Positions 48,938 to 57,244 of a stretch of 64,000 nt of DNA are shown here, in pieces; within the stretch, counting starts at the first letter, position 1, and each line of letters starts with the position of its first letter. A program made the translations under genes and the position numbers. Source of the stretch: Coriobacteriaceae bacterium. GTDB lineage: Bacteria > Actinomycetota > Coriobacteriia > Coriobacteriales > Coriobacteriaceae. Location of the stretch: positions 62,001-126,000 of the forward strand of contig SUUG01000018.1 of the NCBI GenBank assembly GCA_015062655.1, read 5' to 3'. The notes under the pieces were generated by a model, which had not been told where the DNA came from, did not search any database, and saw only the letters and a program-made list of their open reading frames with translations.

Positions 48938-49724
48938 CTTCCATGTCACCTCCGTCAGCAAGAGCGCCCTTCAGCTCGGTCTGCTGCTGGAAATCCCAGA
49001 AAGCGATACCGAAGCCGATGAAGGCAAGGATAAGCAGGGCGGGCGTGGCGAGGGACTCGATGGCACCGATGATGCACGCGAGGCCGAAGCCCATGAAGAA
49101 GAACGCCCACATATCGCGGTTCATCATGATCTTCAGCAGGATCGCGAAGCCGACGAAGCGCATCATGCCACCAGCGGCGGAGAGGCCGGTGTTGACCCAT
49201 TCGGGGATCGCCTCGACGACGGTCTGGCCGAAGGCCTGGCCACCGATGAAGAACAGGGTGACGATGAAGGCGAAGATGAGGCCGAGGATGATCTCGGAGA
49301 TGACCGTCCAGATGGTGACAGCCTTGGGATCAGCCTTGACCGCGGCCGCGCGGAACTGCTCCAGGAGCGGGGCGCGGACGGTGAAGAACAGGGTCACGCC
49401 GTACTGGCCGAGCAGGGCGAACGGGATGGCGGCAGCCACGGCCACGTTCGGCTCCATGTTGAGCGAGCAGGCGAAGATCGCAGCCATGATGCCGCCGATG
49501 ACGGCGTTGGGGGGCTGGGCTCCGCCAATCGGCATGTTACCAATCGTCATGAGCTGATAGGTACCGCCGACGATGAGGCCGGTGTTGAGGTCACCCAGGA
49601 TCAGGCCGACGACGGCACCGGTGACGATGGGCTGGTACAGCGACTCGAGGAAGTCGAACTGATCGATGGCCGCGATGAACGTGACCAGGAAGATCAGCGC
49701 GATCTGAAGAATCGAGGCTTCCAT
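48927..49724 (-). CDS. PTS system, GalNAc/mannose family, IIC component
   Basis: 265 residues, several membrane helices. EIIC motifs: QPIVTGAVVGLILGDLNTGL, GGTYQLMTIGNMPIGGAQPP (substrate region) and AAGGMMRFVGFAILLKIMMN. Closest in style to the GalNAc/hyaluronate-type AgaW/AgaC permeases. ATG 49724 behind GGAGGAG. Followed by IID with overlapping reading frames. Confidence 0.92.
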   Translation of the reverse strand: MEASILQIALIFLVTFIAAIDQFDFLESLYQPIVTGAVVGLILGDLNTGLIVGGTYQLMTIGNMPIGGAQPPNAVIGGIMAAIFACSLNMEPNVAVAAAIPFALLGQYGVTLFFTVRAPLLEQFRAAAVKADPKAVTIWTVISEIILGLIFAFIVTLFFIGGQAFGQTVVEAIPEWVNTGLSAAGGMMRFVGFAILLKIMMNRDMWAFFFMGFGLACIIGAIESLATPALLILAFIGFGIAFWDFQQQTELKGALADGGDMEDGI

Positions 49725-49808
49725 CTTGCTCCTCCTTTCAAAGTGCTTTCAGGAAACGAAACAAATCTACGTGTGCGCCCGGAGGGCGCCGGACCGCGAG
49801 GACACCAG

Positions 49809-50291
49809 TTAGGCGAAGAGCTTGCCCGTATCCTCCACCGGCGTGCTCGGAACACGCCTGATCTCCAACTCCACCCCCATTTCCTGCAGCTCGCGGAAAG
49901 CGGCAACATCGGCGTCGTCGACCGCCACGCTGGTGGCGACCTGCCGCTTACCCTCAGACATATGCATATTGCCGATGTTCACCTTTTTGATGGGCACGCC
50001 GCCCTTGACGAGCGCGAGCACGTCCTGGGGGGTCTCGGCCACGATGAAGATCTTCTGCTTCGGGGAGGCCTTGCCGATGATGTCGATGGTCTTCTGAAGC
50101 GAGAAGAAGCGGGTGGCGACGCCGGCCGGCGCGGCCATCTTCATGAGGTTCTGACGCATGGTGTTCTCAGAGACCTCGTCGTTGGCGACGAGGATGAGGT
50201 TCGAGCCCAGGGTGGAGTTCCACTGGGTCGCGACCTGACCATGAATCAGGCGGTTATCGATGCGGGTGAGAAGGATGTTGGGCTCTGCCAT
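49809..50291 (-). CDS. PTS system, GalNAc/mannose family, IIB component
   Basis: 160 residues, phospho-His17 in RIDNRLIHGQVATQW. Conserved KIFIVAETPQDVLALVKGG and VNIGNMHMSEGKRQ place it in the AgaV/AgaB subgroup. ATG 50291 behind AAAGGGAG. It lies between yajC and IIC. Confidence 0.93.
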   Translation of the reverse strand: MAEPNILLTRIDNRLIHGQVATQWNSTLGSNLILVANDEVSENTMRQNLMKMAAPAGVATRFFSLQKTIDIIGKASPKQKIFIVAETPQDVLALVKGGVPIKKVNIGNMHMSEGKRQVATSVAVDDADVAAFRELQEMGVELEIRRVPSTPVEDTGKLFA

Positions 50292-50356
50292 GGCGACTCC
50301 CTTTCGTGTTCGCTGATAGGCTTGCTCATCGCAGGGAGCGGGGCTCCCGGGGATGA

Positions 50357-50641
50357 CTACTGGTCGATCTGCTGGATCGCGTAGCGCGAGACCTCGATCT
50401 GCGCTCCGGAACGGACCTCGACGATGACGCGGTCGGTGCCCACGGTCTTCACCGTGCCGAAGATGCCGCCGCCGAACATGACCTCCTGGCCCGGGGAGAG
50501 CTCGGTGTGGAGCTCCTTGAAGTAGGCGCGCTTCTTGCGCATCGTGATCTGGGACCAGACGGTGTAGGCGACGCCCAGCAGGACGAGGAGCGCGAGCAGC
50601 ACGATCGAGGACGCGAGGATGTTGGGACCGAGATCGGCCAT
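50357..50641 (-). CDS. yajC: YajC-like translocase-auxiliary protein inside the PTS operon
   Basis: 94 residues: one N-terminal membrane helix (ASSIVLLALLVLLGVAYTVW), a basic stretch (QITMRKKRAYFKELHTELSP) and the YajC core (GQEVMFGGGIFGTVKTVGTD). YajC normally works with SecDF in protein export. A yajC-like gene is also part of streptococcal hyaluronate/GalNAc PTS loci (established for Streptococcus pneumoniae), so its place here between IIA and IIB is meaningful. Its ATG overlaps the IIA stop by one base; IIB follows 65 bp on. Confidence 0.87.
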   Translation of the reverse strand: MADLGPNILASSIVLLALLVLLGVAYTVWSQITMRKKRAYFKELHTELSPGQEVMFGGGIFGTVKTVGTDRVIVEVRSGAQIEVSRYAIQQIDQ

Positions 50642-51081
50642 CAGATCCCGTCCTCGTCAAAGTCATCATCGTCGTCACCGGCAAGCGAGGCGAGGCTCTT
50701 GTGCGTGACGCCCGTCTGCCCGACCGTGACGGCCTGCTCGGCGAGGTCGGCCAGGCTCGCGGCGCCGGAGCGCGTGAGCAGGAGCTCGATGAGCATGGGC
50801 AGGTTGGTGCCGGTGACGATCTCGATGTTGTCGACATCGCCGGCGATGAGCATGGCCTGGTTGAAGGGGGTGCCGCCGAGCAGGTCGACGAAGACGATGA
50901 CGCCCTCGCACTCCTCGCGCATGGCCGTGACGGCCGCGCGGAGGTCGTCACCGTAGGTGGCGGCGGCGGAGCCCTCGAAGGGAACGATCTGGAAGGCCGG
51001 CTGGTCGCCCGCCACCATGTCGATGGCGCTCTTGAGGCCGTTGGCGAACTGGCCGTGTCCCGTGAGGATGAAACCGATCAT
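50641..51081 (-). CDS. PTS system, GalNAc/mannose family, IIA component
   Basis: 146 residues, phospho-His9 in ILTGHGQFANGL. Fold markers VIVFVDLLGGTPFNQAMLIA and LPMLIELLLTRSGA are present. First gene of IIA-yajC-IIB-IIC-IID. ATG 51081 behind AGAGGTGA. The GntR-type operator TGGTAGTAACCA lies 43 bp upstream. Confidence 0.92.
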   Translation of the reverse strand: MIGFILTGHGQFANGLKSAIDMVAGDQPAFQIVPFEGSAAATYGDDLRAAVTAMREECEGVIVFVDLLGGTPFNQAMLIAGDVDNIEIVTGTNLPMLIELLLTRSGAASLADLAEQAVTVGQTGVTHKSLASLAGDDDDDFDEDGI

Positions 51082-51123
51082 GCCTCATCACCTCTTCCTG
51101 TGCGTTGCGGCGGTATGCCGCAA

Positions 51124-51138
51124 CTGGTAGTAACCACG
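51124..51138. promoter_or_regulatory. GntR/UTRA operator before the second PTS operon
   Basis: CTGGTAGTAACCACG; 13 bases identical to the agaS operator at 46627-46640. Confidence 0.65.
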
Positions 51139-51492
51139 TGATCAGTCGTAACCCATAGTAGCAGAAGTGCGCCTGTGGTCAATTCGTGAAGGCAAATTGT
51201 TGTTTACGTTACCAATTATCGGCGAAAACTGACCGTTCACAGACTTCATAAGCTATCTACCTGTGCATTTGCTGTAGCGCAAGGCGCGCAACCCGGCATA
51301 TCAGCTGAGGCGGGTTCCTCCGGGCGCCCCGCCGCGGCCCCGGCCCTTCCGGCCGTCGAATTCATCCACAACCTGTGAAGTGGGTCTTTGATTGGTACCG
51401 TATTGGACCCCCGCGGCGGAGCGGGCGGCGCGGCTGGCGGCGGAGCCGCGGCGGCGTGACGGCGCGGCACAGCGGTGGTACGGCGGTATAAG
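51139..51492. other. Intergenic region between the PTS operon and tRNA-Thr
   Basis: AT-rich to about 51260 (promoter side of the PTS), then GC-rich to 51480. ACGTTACCAATTATCGGCGAAAA (51199-51221) contains a sequence similar to GGCGAAAATTGGTTA before agaS (46611-46625), inverted, perhaps a second regulator half-site. No gene seen. Confidence 0.4.
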
Positions 51493-51517
51493 AAAAGGCC
51501 CCCATCGCTGGGGACCC
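51493..51517 (-). terminator. Terminator of tRNA-Thr
   Basis: Minus-strand stem GGTCCCC / GGGGGCC followed by TTTTCTT, 10 bp after the tRNA 3' end. Confidence 0.8.
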
Positions 51518-51526
51518 TCATGCACC

Positions 51527-51602
51527 TGGAGCCAGCAATCGGACTCGAACCGATGACCCCCGCTTTACGAGAGCGGTGCTCTACCAACTGAGCTATGCTG
51601 GC
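51527..51602 (-). tRNA. tRNA-Thr (anticodon CGU)
   Basis: A 76-nt cloverleaf. Acceptor GCCAGCA / TGCTGGC, D-arm GCTCAGTTGGTAGAGC, anticodon stem CCGCT / AGCGG with loop CTCGTAA (anticodon CGT), T-arm around TTCGAGT, discriminator T and encoded CCA. It reads ACG codons. Confidence 0.95.
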
Positions 51603-51679
51603 GCTCTGTTCGACGCAAGCGTCGACGGCTGTTCATAATACGTGGAAACCGCCGTCGGCGCAAGGCTTCACTTCATCAA

Positions 51680-52864
51680 TTACATGTACAGACCGTAGAG
51701 GTTCACCGAGGCCTTCGCGTACAGACCGTTCACGAACTCCGTCCACTTGGACTGGGAGGCCTGGGACTGCTCGGCGTAGCGCTGGTAGGCCACGTAGTAG
51801 GCGGTCTGCGCCTGCGCGTAGGTGGCGGAGTCGGCGCTGAACTGCTCGTCCTTGAGCGCCGCGTGGAAGGGGCCGTCCTCAGAGGCCCAGGTGCCCTTCG
51901 AGGCGTCCCACTCGTCACCGGCGAGCTTGATGATGTAGTCGGCGTAGTCCTTGGAGGCGGCGGAGGTGTCGCCGCCCTCGGGCTCGGCCGGGGCCTCGGG
52001 CATCTCGACGGACGAGGTGTCGCCGGCCACCTCCTGGTAGAGCTTGGACAGGACGGTGTTGTCCTTCACGATGCGCTTGGCCTGCTCCTCAGAGACGTTG
52101 TAGCGCGCGGCGATGGTGGCGTAGTCGGAGGTGCCGATGGAGTCCTCGGCGTACTTCGCGGCCTCCTCGTCGGTGGCCTCAAGGTTGCGGGAAGACGCCT
52201 CCGCAAGCAGGATGCGGTTCCTGACGTAGCCGAGGATGGTCTCGGCCGAGGGCACGGCGTAGTTGCCGTCGGCGTCCTTGACGCTATCGAGCGCGACCTG
52301 GTCCTCAATGGCCTCGCGGGCCGTGAGCTGCTCCTCGTGGCCGTTGTACGACCAGGTGGCGACCACGGCGTCGAGCTTGTCCTCGGCGACCGTGGCCGAG
52401 CCGGTGCCGTGGGCCGCGAAGCCGCCGCGGCCGAGGAAGTAACCGCAGATGGCCACGGCCAGGATGATCGCGATCCCCAAGGCGCCGAAAAGCAGGCGGC
52501 GGTTGCCGCCGGCGGCGAGCAGGCCGGAGCCGGGCTTGTCCGGGCCCGCGGGACCCTTCGGGTCAGCGGGGCGCCGGCGCGGGCGCGGGGCGGGCTTGCT
52601 GCCGTCGGACTTCGCATCGTCCTCGGAGTCCTGATCGGCGATGCCCTCCATCAGGGCCTCGTCCGTGGCGTCGGCGAGCGACTGCGCCTCGGCGGCCACG
52701 GCGGCGTCGGCGGCCGTGGTGCCGGCGGCGATGTCCTCGGCGGACTCGCCGGGCACGAGCACGACGGGGTTCTCGTCCACGCCGTCCGGACCCTCGCCGC
52801 GGCCGATGATCTCAACGCCATCGATGACGTCTTTCTCCTCGTCCTTCTTCTGGATGAAACCCAT
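51680..52864 (-). CDS. Membrane-anchored protein with SurA/PpiC-like N-terminal helical region, function unknown
   Basis: 394 residues. The first ~120 residues are acidic and then Pro/Arg-rich (PAPRPRRRPADPKGPAGPDK), cytoplasmic and disordered. One membrane helix is at ~125-146 (LLFGALGIAIILAVAICGYF). The ~245-residue outer part has AREAIEDQVALDS, ILGYVRNRILLAEA and YNVSEEQAKRIVKDN, the helical style of SurA/trigger-factor chaperone domains, but no PPIase core is visible. It may be an extracytoplasmic folding factor; I cannot name it. Start ATG 52864 behind AAGGAGTTG. Monocistronic; the tRNA gene lies downstream. Confidence 0.7.
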   Translation of the reverse strand: MGFIQKKDEEKDVIDGVEIIGRGEGPDGVDENPVVLVPGESAEDIAAGTTAADAAVAAEAQSLADATDEALMEGIADQDSEDDAKSDGSKPAPRPRRRPADPKGPAGPDKPGSGLLAAGGNRRLLFGALGIAIILAVAICGYFLGRGGFAAHGTGSATVAEDKLDAVVATWSYNGHEEQLTAREAIEDQVALDSVKDADGNYAVPSAETILGYVRNRILLAEASSRNLEATDEEAAKYAEDSIGTSDYATIAARYNVSEEQAKRIVKDNTVLSKLYQEVAGDTSSVEMPEAPAEPEGGDTSAASKDYADYIIKLAGDEWDASKGTWASEDGPFHAALKDEQFSADSATYAQAQTAYYVAYQRYAEQSQASQSKWTEFVNGLYAKASVNLYGLYM

Positions 52865-53327
52865 GGGTTCAACTCCTTGTCCGCATGTACTCAGCGTTCC
52901 CTAGGATACGACGGGCCGTAGGCGGCGGACCATTACGTCTTTCTTATCCTTAAATAAACCCGGCCGGAGCGATGGGCCCCGAGGCGGGGCGGTTGCGGGG
53001 ACGCCGGGCGGCGGACGGCATGCGGCGCGGCACCCGCGTGTCGGGCAGCGCGGAAGAAAGCGGCGAGCAGCGTGTGGCGTGGAGGTCGAGACTGTAGCCG
53101 GAATGCGATACAGAAACCGGGCGGTGGACCAGGGTGGCTGGCCACACCAGCAGGCGACGAGACGCCGAAGCGGCATGTGGCACGGGGTCCGGGCACCGAA
53201 GCGGCACGCTGGGCGCGGTGCGGGGCGGGACAACGGGACAGCAGGGCGGTAGGACGACGAGCGTTAGGCACAGTGGGGCCGCGGCGGCGCGACCGGACGC
53301 CCGATGAGCGGCTGGCCGCCAAACCTC
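52865..53327. other. Intergenic region upstream of the SurA-like gene
   Basis: GC-rich with no believable gene. TATCCT-like promoter bases occur near 52910. Reading frames here have shadow-type composition. It leads into the inverted-repeat element at 53328. Confidence 0.35.
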
Positions 53328-53539
53328 GCGCCACTTGTACCAGTTTTCAATGCGCGCGATCAAACATCGCGCCTCTTGTACCAGTTTCGCGCGTCCGCTG
53401 GAGTAGAGAGAATTCGCTCAACACTCTGACCTGCATATTCCTTCGAGCGAAACTGCTCGCTACTGCGCCGACACGTCAAAACTGGTACAAGAGGCGCGAT
53501 GTTTGCGCGCCATACCCGCAAACCGGTACAAGTGGGGCC
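53328..53539. repeat. Nested inverted-repeat element (~212 bp) with TTGTACCAGTTT boxes
   Basis: The inner arm CAAACATCGCGCCTCTTG + TACCAGTTT (53361-53387) is exactly inverted at 53479-53505. Outside it, GCGCCACTTGTACCAGTTTT (53328-53347) recurs inverted with small changes to 53539. The box TTGTACCAGTTT thus occurs four times, two per arm. The ~90-bp centre is AT-richer than the surroundings. No ORF; MITE-like. Confidence 0.8.
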
Positions 53540-53643
53540 ACTTTTGCGCATCTCCGGCGCTGGAACCATGAAAACAAGAGGAGACGGCCGCACCCCCGGC
53601 GAAATGCCGCGGAAGGGCCGCACGCGCACTCCGTGAAAACGCG

Positions 53644-53682
53644 AAAAAGAGGGCGGCCCGCGCACATGGCGGACCGCCCTCC
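53644..53682 (-). terminator. Terminator of the isocitrate dehydrogenase gene
   Basis: Minus-strand stem AGGGCGGTCCGC / CGCGGGCCGCCCT (one bulge) followed by CTTTTTCGC, about 25 bp after the stop. Confidence 0.8.
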
Positions 53683-53703
53683 CCTGAAAAGCCGGAAGCG
53701 CCC

Positions 53704-54789
53704 TTATCGAAGCGCGGCGATCACCGCGTCGGCGAAGGCCTGAGTCCCAACGGCGCCCTCGGCGGATCCCGTGAGCGCCCGGCGCACGTCGCCGGTCACC
53801 TGCTCACCTGCCGCGAGCACCTCGCGCACGGCCGCTCGGACGCGTTCGGCGGCGGCCCCCTCGCCCAGGTGGTCGAGCATCATGGCCGCGGAGAGGATCT
53901 CCGCGGTGGGGTTCGCGATGCCGCGACCGGCGATGTCGGGCGCCGAGCCGTGCGTGGCCTCGAAGATCGCCGCGCGGGCGCCGATGTTCGCGCCCGGCGC
54001 CATGCCGAGTCCGCCCACGAGGCCCGCACCCAGGTCGGACACGATGTCACCGTAGAGGTTCGGCAGCACCAGGACATCGAACTGATGTGGATCCTGCACG
54101 AGCCCCATACAGCAGGCGTCGACGATCTTATCGTCGAAGGCGATGTCGGGGTACTCGGCCGCGACCGCGCGCGCCGTGCGCAGGAAGAGGCCATCCGTCT
54201 CCTTCATGATGTTCGCCTTGTGCACGGCCGTGACCTTCTTGCGGCCGCAGCGGCGGGCGTACTCGAACGCGTACTCGACGATGCGCCGCGAGCCCGCCTC
54301 GGAGACGGGCTTCACGCTGATCGCGGAGCCCTCGCGAAACGGCTCCTGACCGGAGCGCTCCACGAGGCCGGCGAGCTCGGCCACCTCGGGCGCGCCCGGG
54401 GCGAACTCGATGCCGGCGTAGAGATCCTCGGTGTTCTCGCGCACGATCACGAGGTCGATGTCGCGGTAGCGCGAGCCGTCGCCGGGCTGCGAGAGGCAGG
54501 GCCGCACGCAGGCGTAGAGGTCGAAATGGCGGCGGAGCGCCACGTTCACGCTGCGAAAGCCCGTCCCCACCGGTGTGGTGATGGGGCCCTTGATGGCCAC
54601 GCCGGCGCGCTCGACGGCCGCGAGCACGTGCTCGGGCAGCGGCGTGCCGAACTCCTCCATGACACAGGACCCCGCCTGCTGGACATCCCAGGCGATATCG
54701 ACGCCGGCCGCCTCCACGACCCGGCGCATCGCCTCCGTGATCTCCGGACCGATCCCGTCGCCCGGGATGAGCACCACCTGATGGGACAT
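53704..54789 (-). CDS. NAD-dependent isocitrate/isopropylmalate dehydrogenase family enzyme (probable isocitrate dehydrogenase)
   Basis: 361 residues. Beta-decarboxylating dehydrogenase. Landmarks: IPGDGIGPEI, TPVGTGFRSVNVALRRHFDLY with the Ser in the GFRSVN loop (an isocitrate-type feature), RENTEDLYAGIEF, the catalytic VTAVHKANIMKETDG and metal Asp in LPNLYGDIVSDLGAGLVGG, cofactor region EATHGSAPDIAG. The N-x-T-E-D-L-Y loop fits NAD-type isocitrate or homoisocitrate dehydrogenases better than LeuB. No leu genes are nearby. ATG 54789 behind GGAGGGGG. Probably the last gene of a run starting at 56993. Confidence 0.85.
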   Translation of the reverse strand: MSHQVVLIPGDGIGPEITEAMRRVVEAAGVDIAWDVQQAGSCVMEEFGTPLPEHVLAAVERAGVAIKGPITTPVGTGFRSVNVALRRHFDLYACVRPCLSQPGDGSRYRDIDLVIVRENTEDLYAGIEFAPGAPEVAELAGLVERSGQEPFREGSAISVKPVSEAGSRRIVEYAFEYARRCGRKKVTAVHKANIMKETDGLFLRTARAVAAEYPDIAFDDKIVDACCMGLVQDPHQFDVLVLPNLYGDIVSDLGAGLVGGLGMAPGANIGARAAIFEATHGSAPDIAGRGIANPTAEILSAAMMLDHLGEGAAAERVRAAVREVLAAGEQVTGDVRRALTGSAEGAVGTQAFADAVIAALR

Positions 54790-54798
54790 GGCCCCCTC

Positions 54799-55497
54799 CT
54801 ACTCCTCGTCGTCCTCGTTGGCCTCGTCCTTCGCCGCCGGGCGGGCCCGCTTCTGCGGGTTGTCGAGCTTGAAGCGCTTGACGAGCAGGTCGTAGATCTC
54901 CGAGGAGCGGGCGCGGATATAGGACCCCTTGCCGTTCTCGGCGTCGAACTGCAGGCGGCCGGTGAGGGCGCCGGCGACGCGGCCGTCGATCTTGCCCGTC
55001 GCGAAGGCGTGGAGCGAGGCGAGCATGTCGCGGTACTCGAGGTCGCCGTGGTAGCACTGGATGGCCTCGTCGAGGATGGGCCAGACCTTCTCGGAGCGGC
55101 GGCGCTCCGTGGCCCCCCAGGCGGCGAGCAGGCGGAAGGCGGAGAGGCGAAGCATCGCCGAGTCCTCATCGAACAGGGCCTCCTCAGCCGCGGGGAAGGC
55201 CGCGCCGATCTCCTTGGCGTGGTTATCCACGAGCAGCGTGCAGGCGTCGAGGATCTCCCAGCGGGTCTGGGCCTCGGGGCGCTCGAGGGCGTCGAGGAGC
55301 TGCGGAACGTAGTCGGCGAGCAGCACCGGCTCGCGCTCGGCGAGCAGCGCCACGACATGCGCCGCGAGCTGGCGCTTGCGACGGCCGGGGCCGGCCAGGT
55401 CCTCGACCAGGGCAGCCAGGGCGTCCTTGCTCTCCTGGACGCTCTTCAGCTGCGCGCTCTCCTCGGGCGTGAGCTCGTGCTCAATGCGTTCTGCCAT
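54799..55497 (-). CDS. HEAT/ARM-repeat-like protein, function unknown
   Basis: 232 residues, all-helical, with HEAT-type pairs: QLAAHVVALLAEREPVLLAD, YVPQLLDALERPEAQTRWEI, AEEALFDEDSAMLRLSAFRL, VWPILDEAIQCYHGDLEYRD. The C-terminal tail is charged (KRARPAAKDEANEDDEE). No catalytic motif or membrane segment. Probably a cytosolic scaffold. It lies 9 bp upstream of the isocitrate dehydrogenase gene and 3 bp after the small membrane protein gene; co-transcription is certain by spacing, but a joint function is not known. Confidence 0.72.
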   Translation of the reverse strand: MAERIEHELTPEESAQLKSVQESKDALAALVEDLAGPGRRKRQLAAHVVALLAEREPVLLADYVPQLLDALERPEAQTRWEILDACTLLVDNHAKEIGAAFPAAEEALFDEDSAMLRLSAFRLLAAWGATERRRSEKVWPILDEAIQCYHGDLEYRDMLASLHAFATGKIDGRVAGALTGRLQFDAENGKGSYIRARSSEIYDLLVKRFKLDNPQKRARPAAKDEANEDDEE

Positions 55498-55500
55498 GGG

Positions 55501-55923
55501 TTACCTCGCGTTTCTCTTCGCGTTGTGCTTGCTGTCCGTGACCGAGATCATATCGGGGGCGCTCACGCCGGCGCGGCGCCGCGCCCGGCGCTCCTCTCCC
55601 CCGCCGCGCTTCGCGGTCTCGCGGTGCGAGCGGTTCACGTTGAAGGCGGCGTCGTGGGCCTTCCACGGCCCCGTGGACTCACCGAAGACCATCTTGAGCC
55701 CCACGATGTAGCCGGCCAGCAGCCCGATGACCGCGGAGTACAGCAGCGGCCACGGCGCGATGACGGCCGAGACGATCACGGCGACCACGATGGCGGCGGC
55801 GTTCATCTTCCAGTAATCGGCCGTGGTGACGGCGAGCTTGCCGGTGGCGTGCGCGACCTGAAAGCCGATGTAGACCGTGAAGATGAACAGGATGATCGAG
55901 AGGACGATGAAGGCGATCTGCAC
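55501..55923 (-). CDS. Small integral membrane protein of unknown function
   Basis: 140 residues: hydrophobic helices at ~2-22 (IAFIVLSIILFIFTVYIGF), ~40-58 and ~60-78, then a basic tail (GGGEERRARRRAGVSAPD; DSKHNAKRNAR). The GTG 55923 start is chosen because GGGGAG lies 8 bp before it. It begins 5 bp after the stop of the upstream dehydrogenase gene, the ribosome site lying inside that gene's end. Family not recognised. Confidence 0.7.
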   Translation of the reverse strand: MQIAFIVLSIILFIFTVYIGFQVAHATGKLAVTTADYWKMNAAAIVVAVIVSAVIAPWPLLYSAVIGLLAGYIVGLKMVFGESTGPWKAHDAAFNVNRSHRETAKRGGGEERRARRRAGVSAPDMISVTDSKHNAKRNAR

Positions 55924-55928
55924 GGTGC

Positions 55929-56993
55929 CTACTCCCCGCTGGCGCCGTGGCCGTGGTGATGCCCGTGGCCCCCGCAGCACTCGTGGCCGTCGCCGCCGTG
56001 GTCGTGGGCGTGGTCGTGGCCGTCGTCGCCGTGGTCGTGCCCGCAGCCGCAGCCGTCCTCCTCGGCGTCAGCCCCGCGGTAGAGCGACCAATCGAGGCCC
56101 GCGGCGACCGCGTCGGCCTCCTCCTGGTAGAGCAGGGTGATGGCCTGCGTTCCGAGGGCACCGCCGCCGATGGCCTCGAGCATGTCGTAGAGGGTGAAGG
56201 CCGTGTCGGCGCCGGGCAGGGCGATCTCCTTCTCCTCGGCGAGCGCGAGCGCGAGGCCGAGGTCCTTCAGGAAGTGCTCCACCTTGAAGCCGGGCTTGAA
56301 GTCGCCCTCGAGGGCGGCGGGGGCGAGCGACTCCATCGCGCCCGAGCGCCCCGTGCCGGAGCAGATCATCTCGCGGGTCTGCTCGAGATCGAGGCCGCAC
56401 TGCTGGGCGAGGGAGAGGGCGTCGGCCATTCCCACCATGGACGCGGAGAGCGCCACCTGGTTGGCGAGCTTGGCCGCCTGGCCCTTGCCCGGACCGCCGA
56501 AGCAGCGGATCGTCGACCCGAAGGTCTCGAGCAGCCCGCGCACGGGTTCGATGTCATGCTCGGTGGCACCGACGATGAGCGTCAGCGTGCCGTTCACAGC
56601 GCCCTGCTCGCCGCCGGTGACCGGGCAGTCGAAAGCGTGCTTGCCCGTGACCTCGGCCGCCTCGGCGATGTCGCGGGCGAGCTCGGGCGAGCTCGTGGTG
56701 AGGTCGATGAGGACGGCCCCCTCCTTCGCGGCGGCCAGGACGCCGTCGCCGGCGAGGTAGACCTCCTCGACGTCGGTGGGGTAGCCGAGCATCGTGAAGA
56801 CGACGTCGGCATCGGCGACGGCGGCCGCGGGCGTGTCCGCCCAGACGGCGCCGCGGCCGATCAGGCCCTCGGCCTTCGCGCGCGTGCGGTTGTAGACGGT
56901 GAGGGGGTAGCCGGCGTCGAGGATGTGACCCGCGATGGGCGCACCCATGATGCCGGTCCCGATGAAGGCGACGGACGGTTTGGTCTTGGCCAC
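55929..56993 (-). CDS. 3-hydroxyisobutyrate dehydrogenase-family oxidoreductase with His/Cys-rich tail
   Basis: 354 residues. The NAD(P)-dependent beta-hydroxyacid dehydrogenase core (1-~300) has Rossmann motif FIGTGIMGAPIAGHILDAG, substrate-binding DCPVTGGEQGAVNGTL and catalytic Lys in GKGQAAKLANQ. Substrate (3-hydroxyisobutyrate, tartronate semialdehyde, glyoxylate) not decidable. The last ~48 residues are a metal-binding-looking tail with 12 His and 4 Cys (GCGCGHDHGDDGHDHAHDHG; HECCGGHGHHHGHG). GTG 56993 behind AAGGAGAG. First gene of the run 56993 to 53704. Confidence 0.85.
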   Translation of the reverse strand: MAKTKPSVAFIGTGIMGAPIAGHILDAGYPLTVYNRTRAKAEGLIGRGAVWADTPAAAVADADVVFTMLGYPTDVEEVYLAGDGVLAAAKEGAVLIDLTTSSPELARDIAEAAEVTGKHAFDCPVTGGEQGAVNGTLTLIVGATEHDIEPVRGLLETFGSTIRCFGGPGKGQAAKLANQVALSASMVGMADALSLAQQCGLDLEQTREMICSGTGRSGAMESLAPAALEGDFKPGFKVEHFLKDLGLALALAEEKEIALPGADTAFTLYDMLEAIGGGALGTQAITLLYQEEADAVAAGLDWSLYRGADAEEDGCGCGHDHGDDGHDHAHDHGGDGHECCGGHGHHHGHGASGE

Positions 56994-57244
56994 GGAACTC
57001 TCCTTTTCGAGCGACCGGCGGGGCCGGGCGCGGACGATATGTCTCATTCTTACCCAGAAGGCCGCCGTGCCGTCCCGGGACTGCGGCCTGGTCACGCGAT
57101 GGTTACGGAGCGGCGGGCGATGGCCGCGGGGCGAGCGGAGCCGGGGTGGCGAGCTGCCGGCGCTGCGCTGGGGCCGCGAGGACGGCGGGACCCTGCAGCC
57201 GGCATCGCCGCAGCCGCCGCTACGGCACCACCGCAGCCGCGCCC

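Noticed and set aside
51246..51587. 113-codon minus-strand ORF beginning MVEHRSRKAG
   Set aside because: Its first codons are the translated tRNA-Thr gene; the rest is GC-rich spacer.
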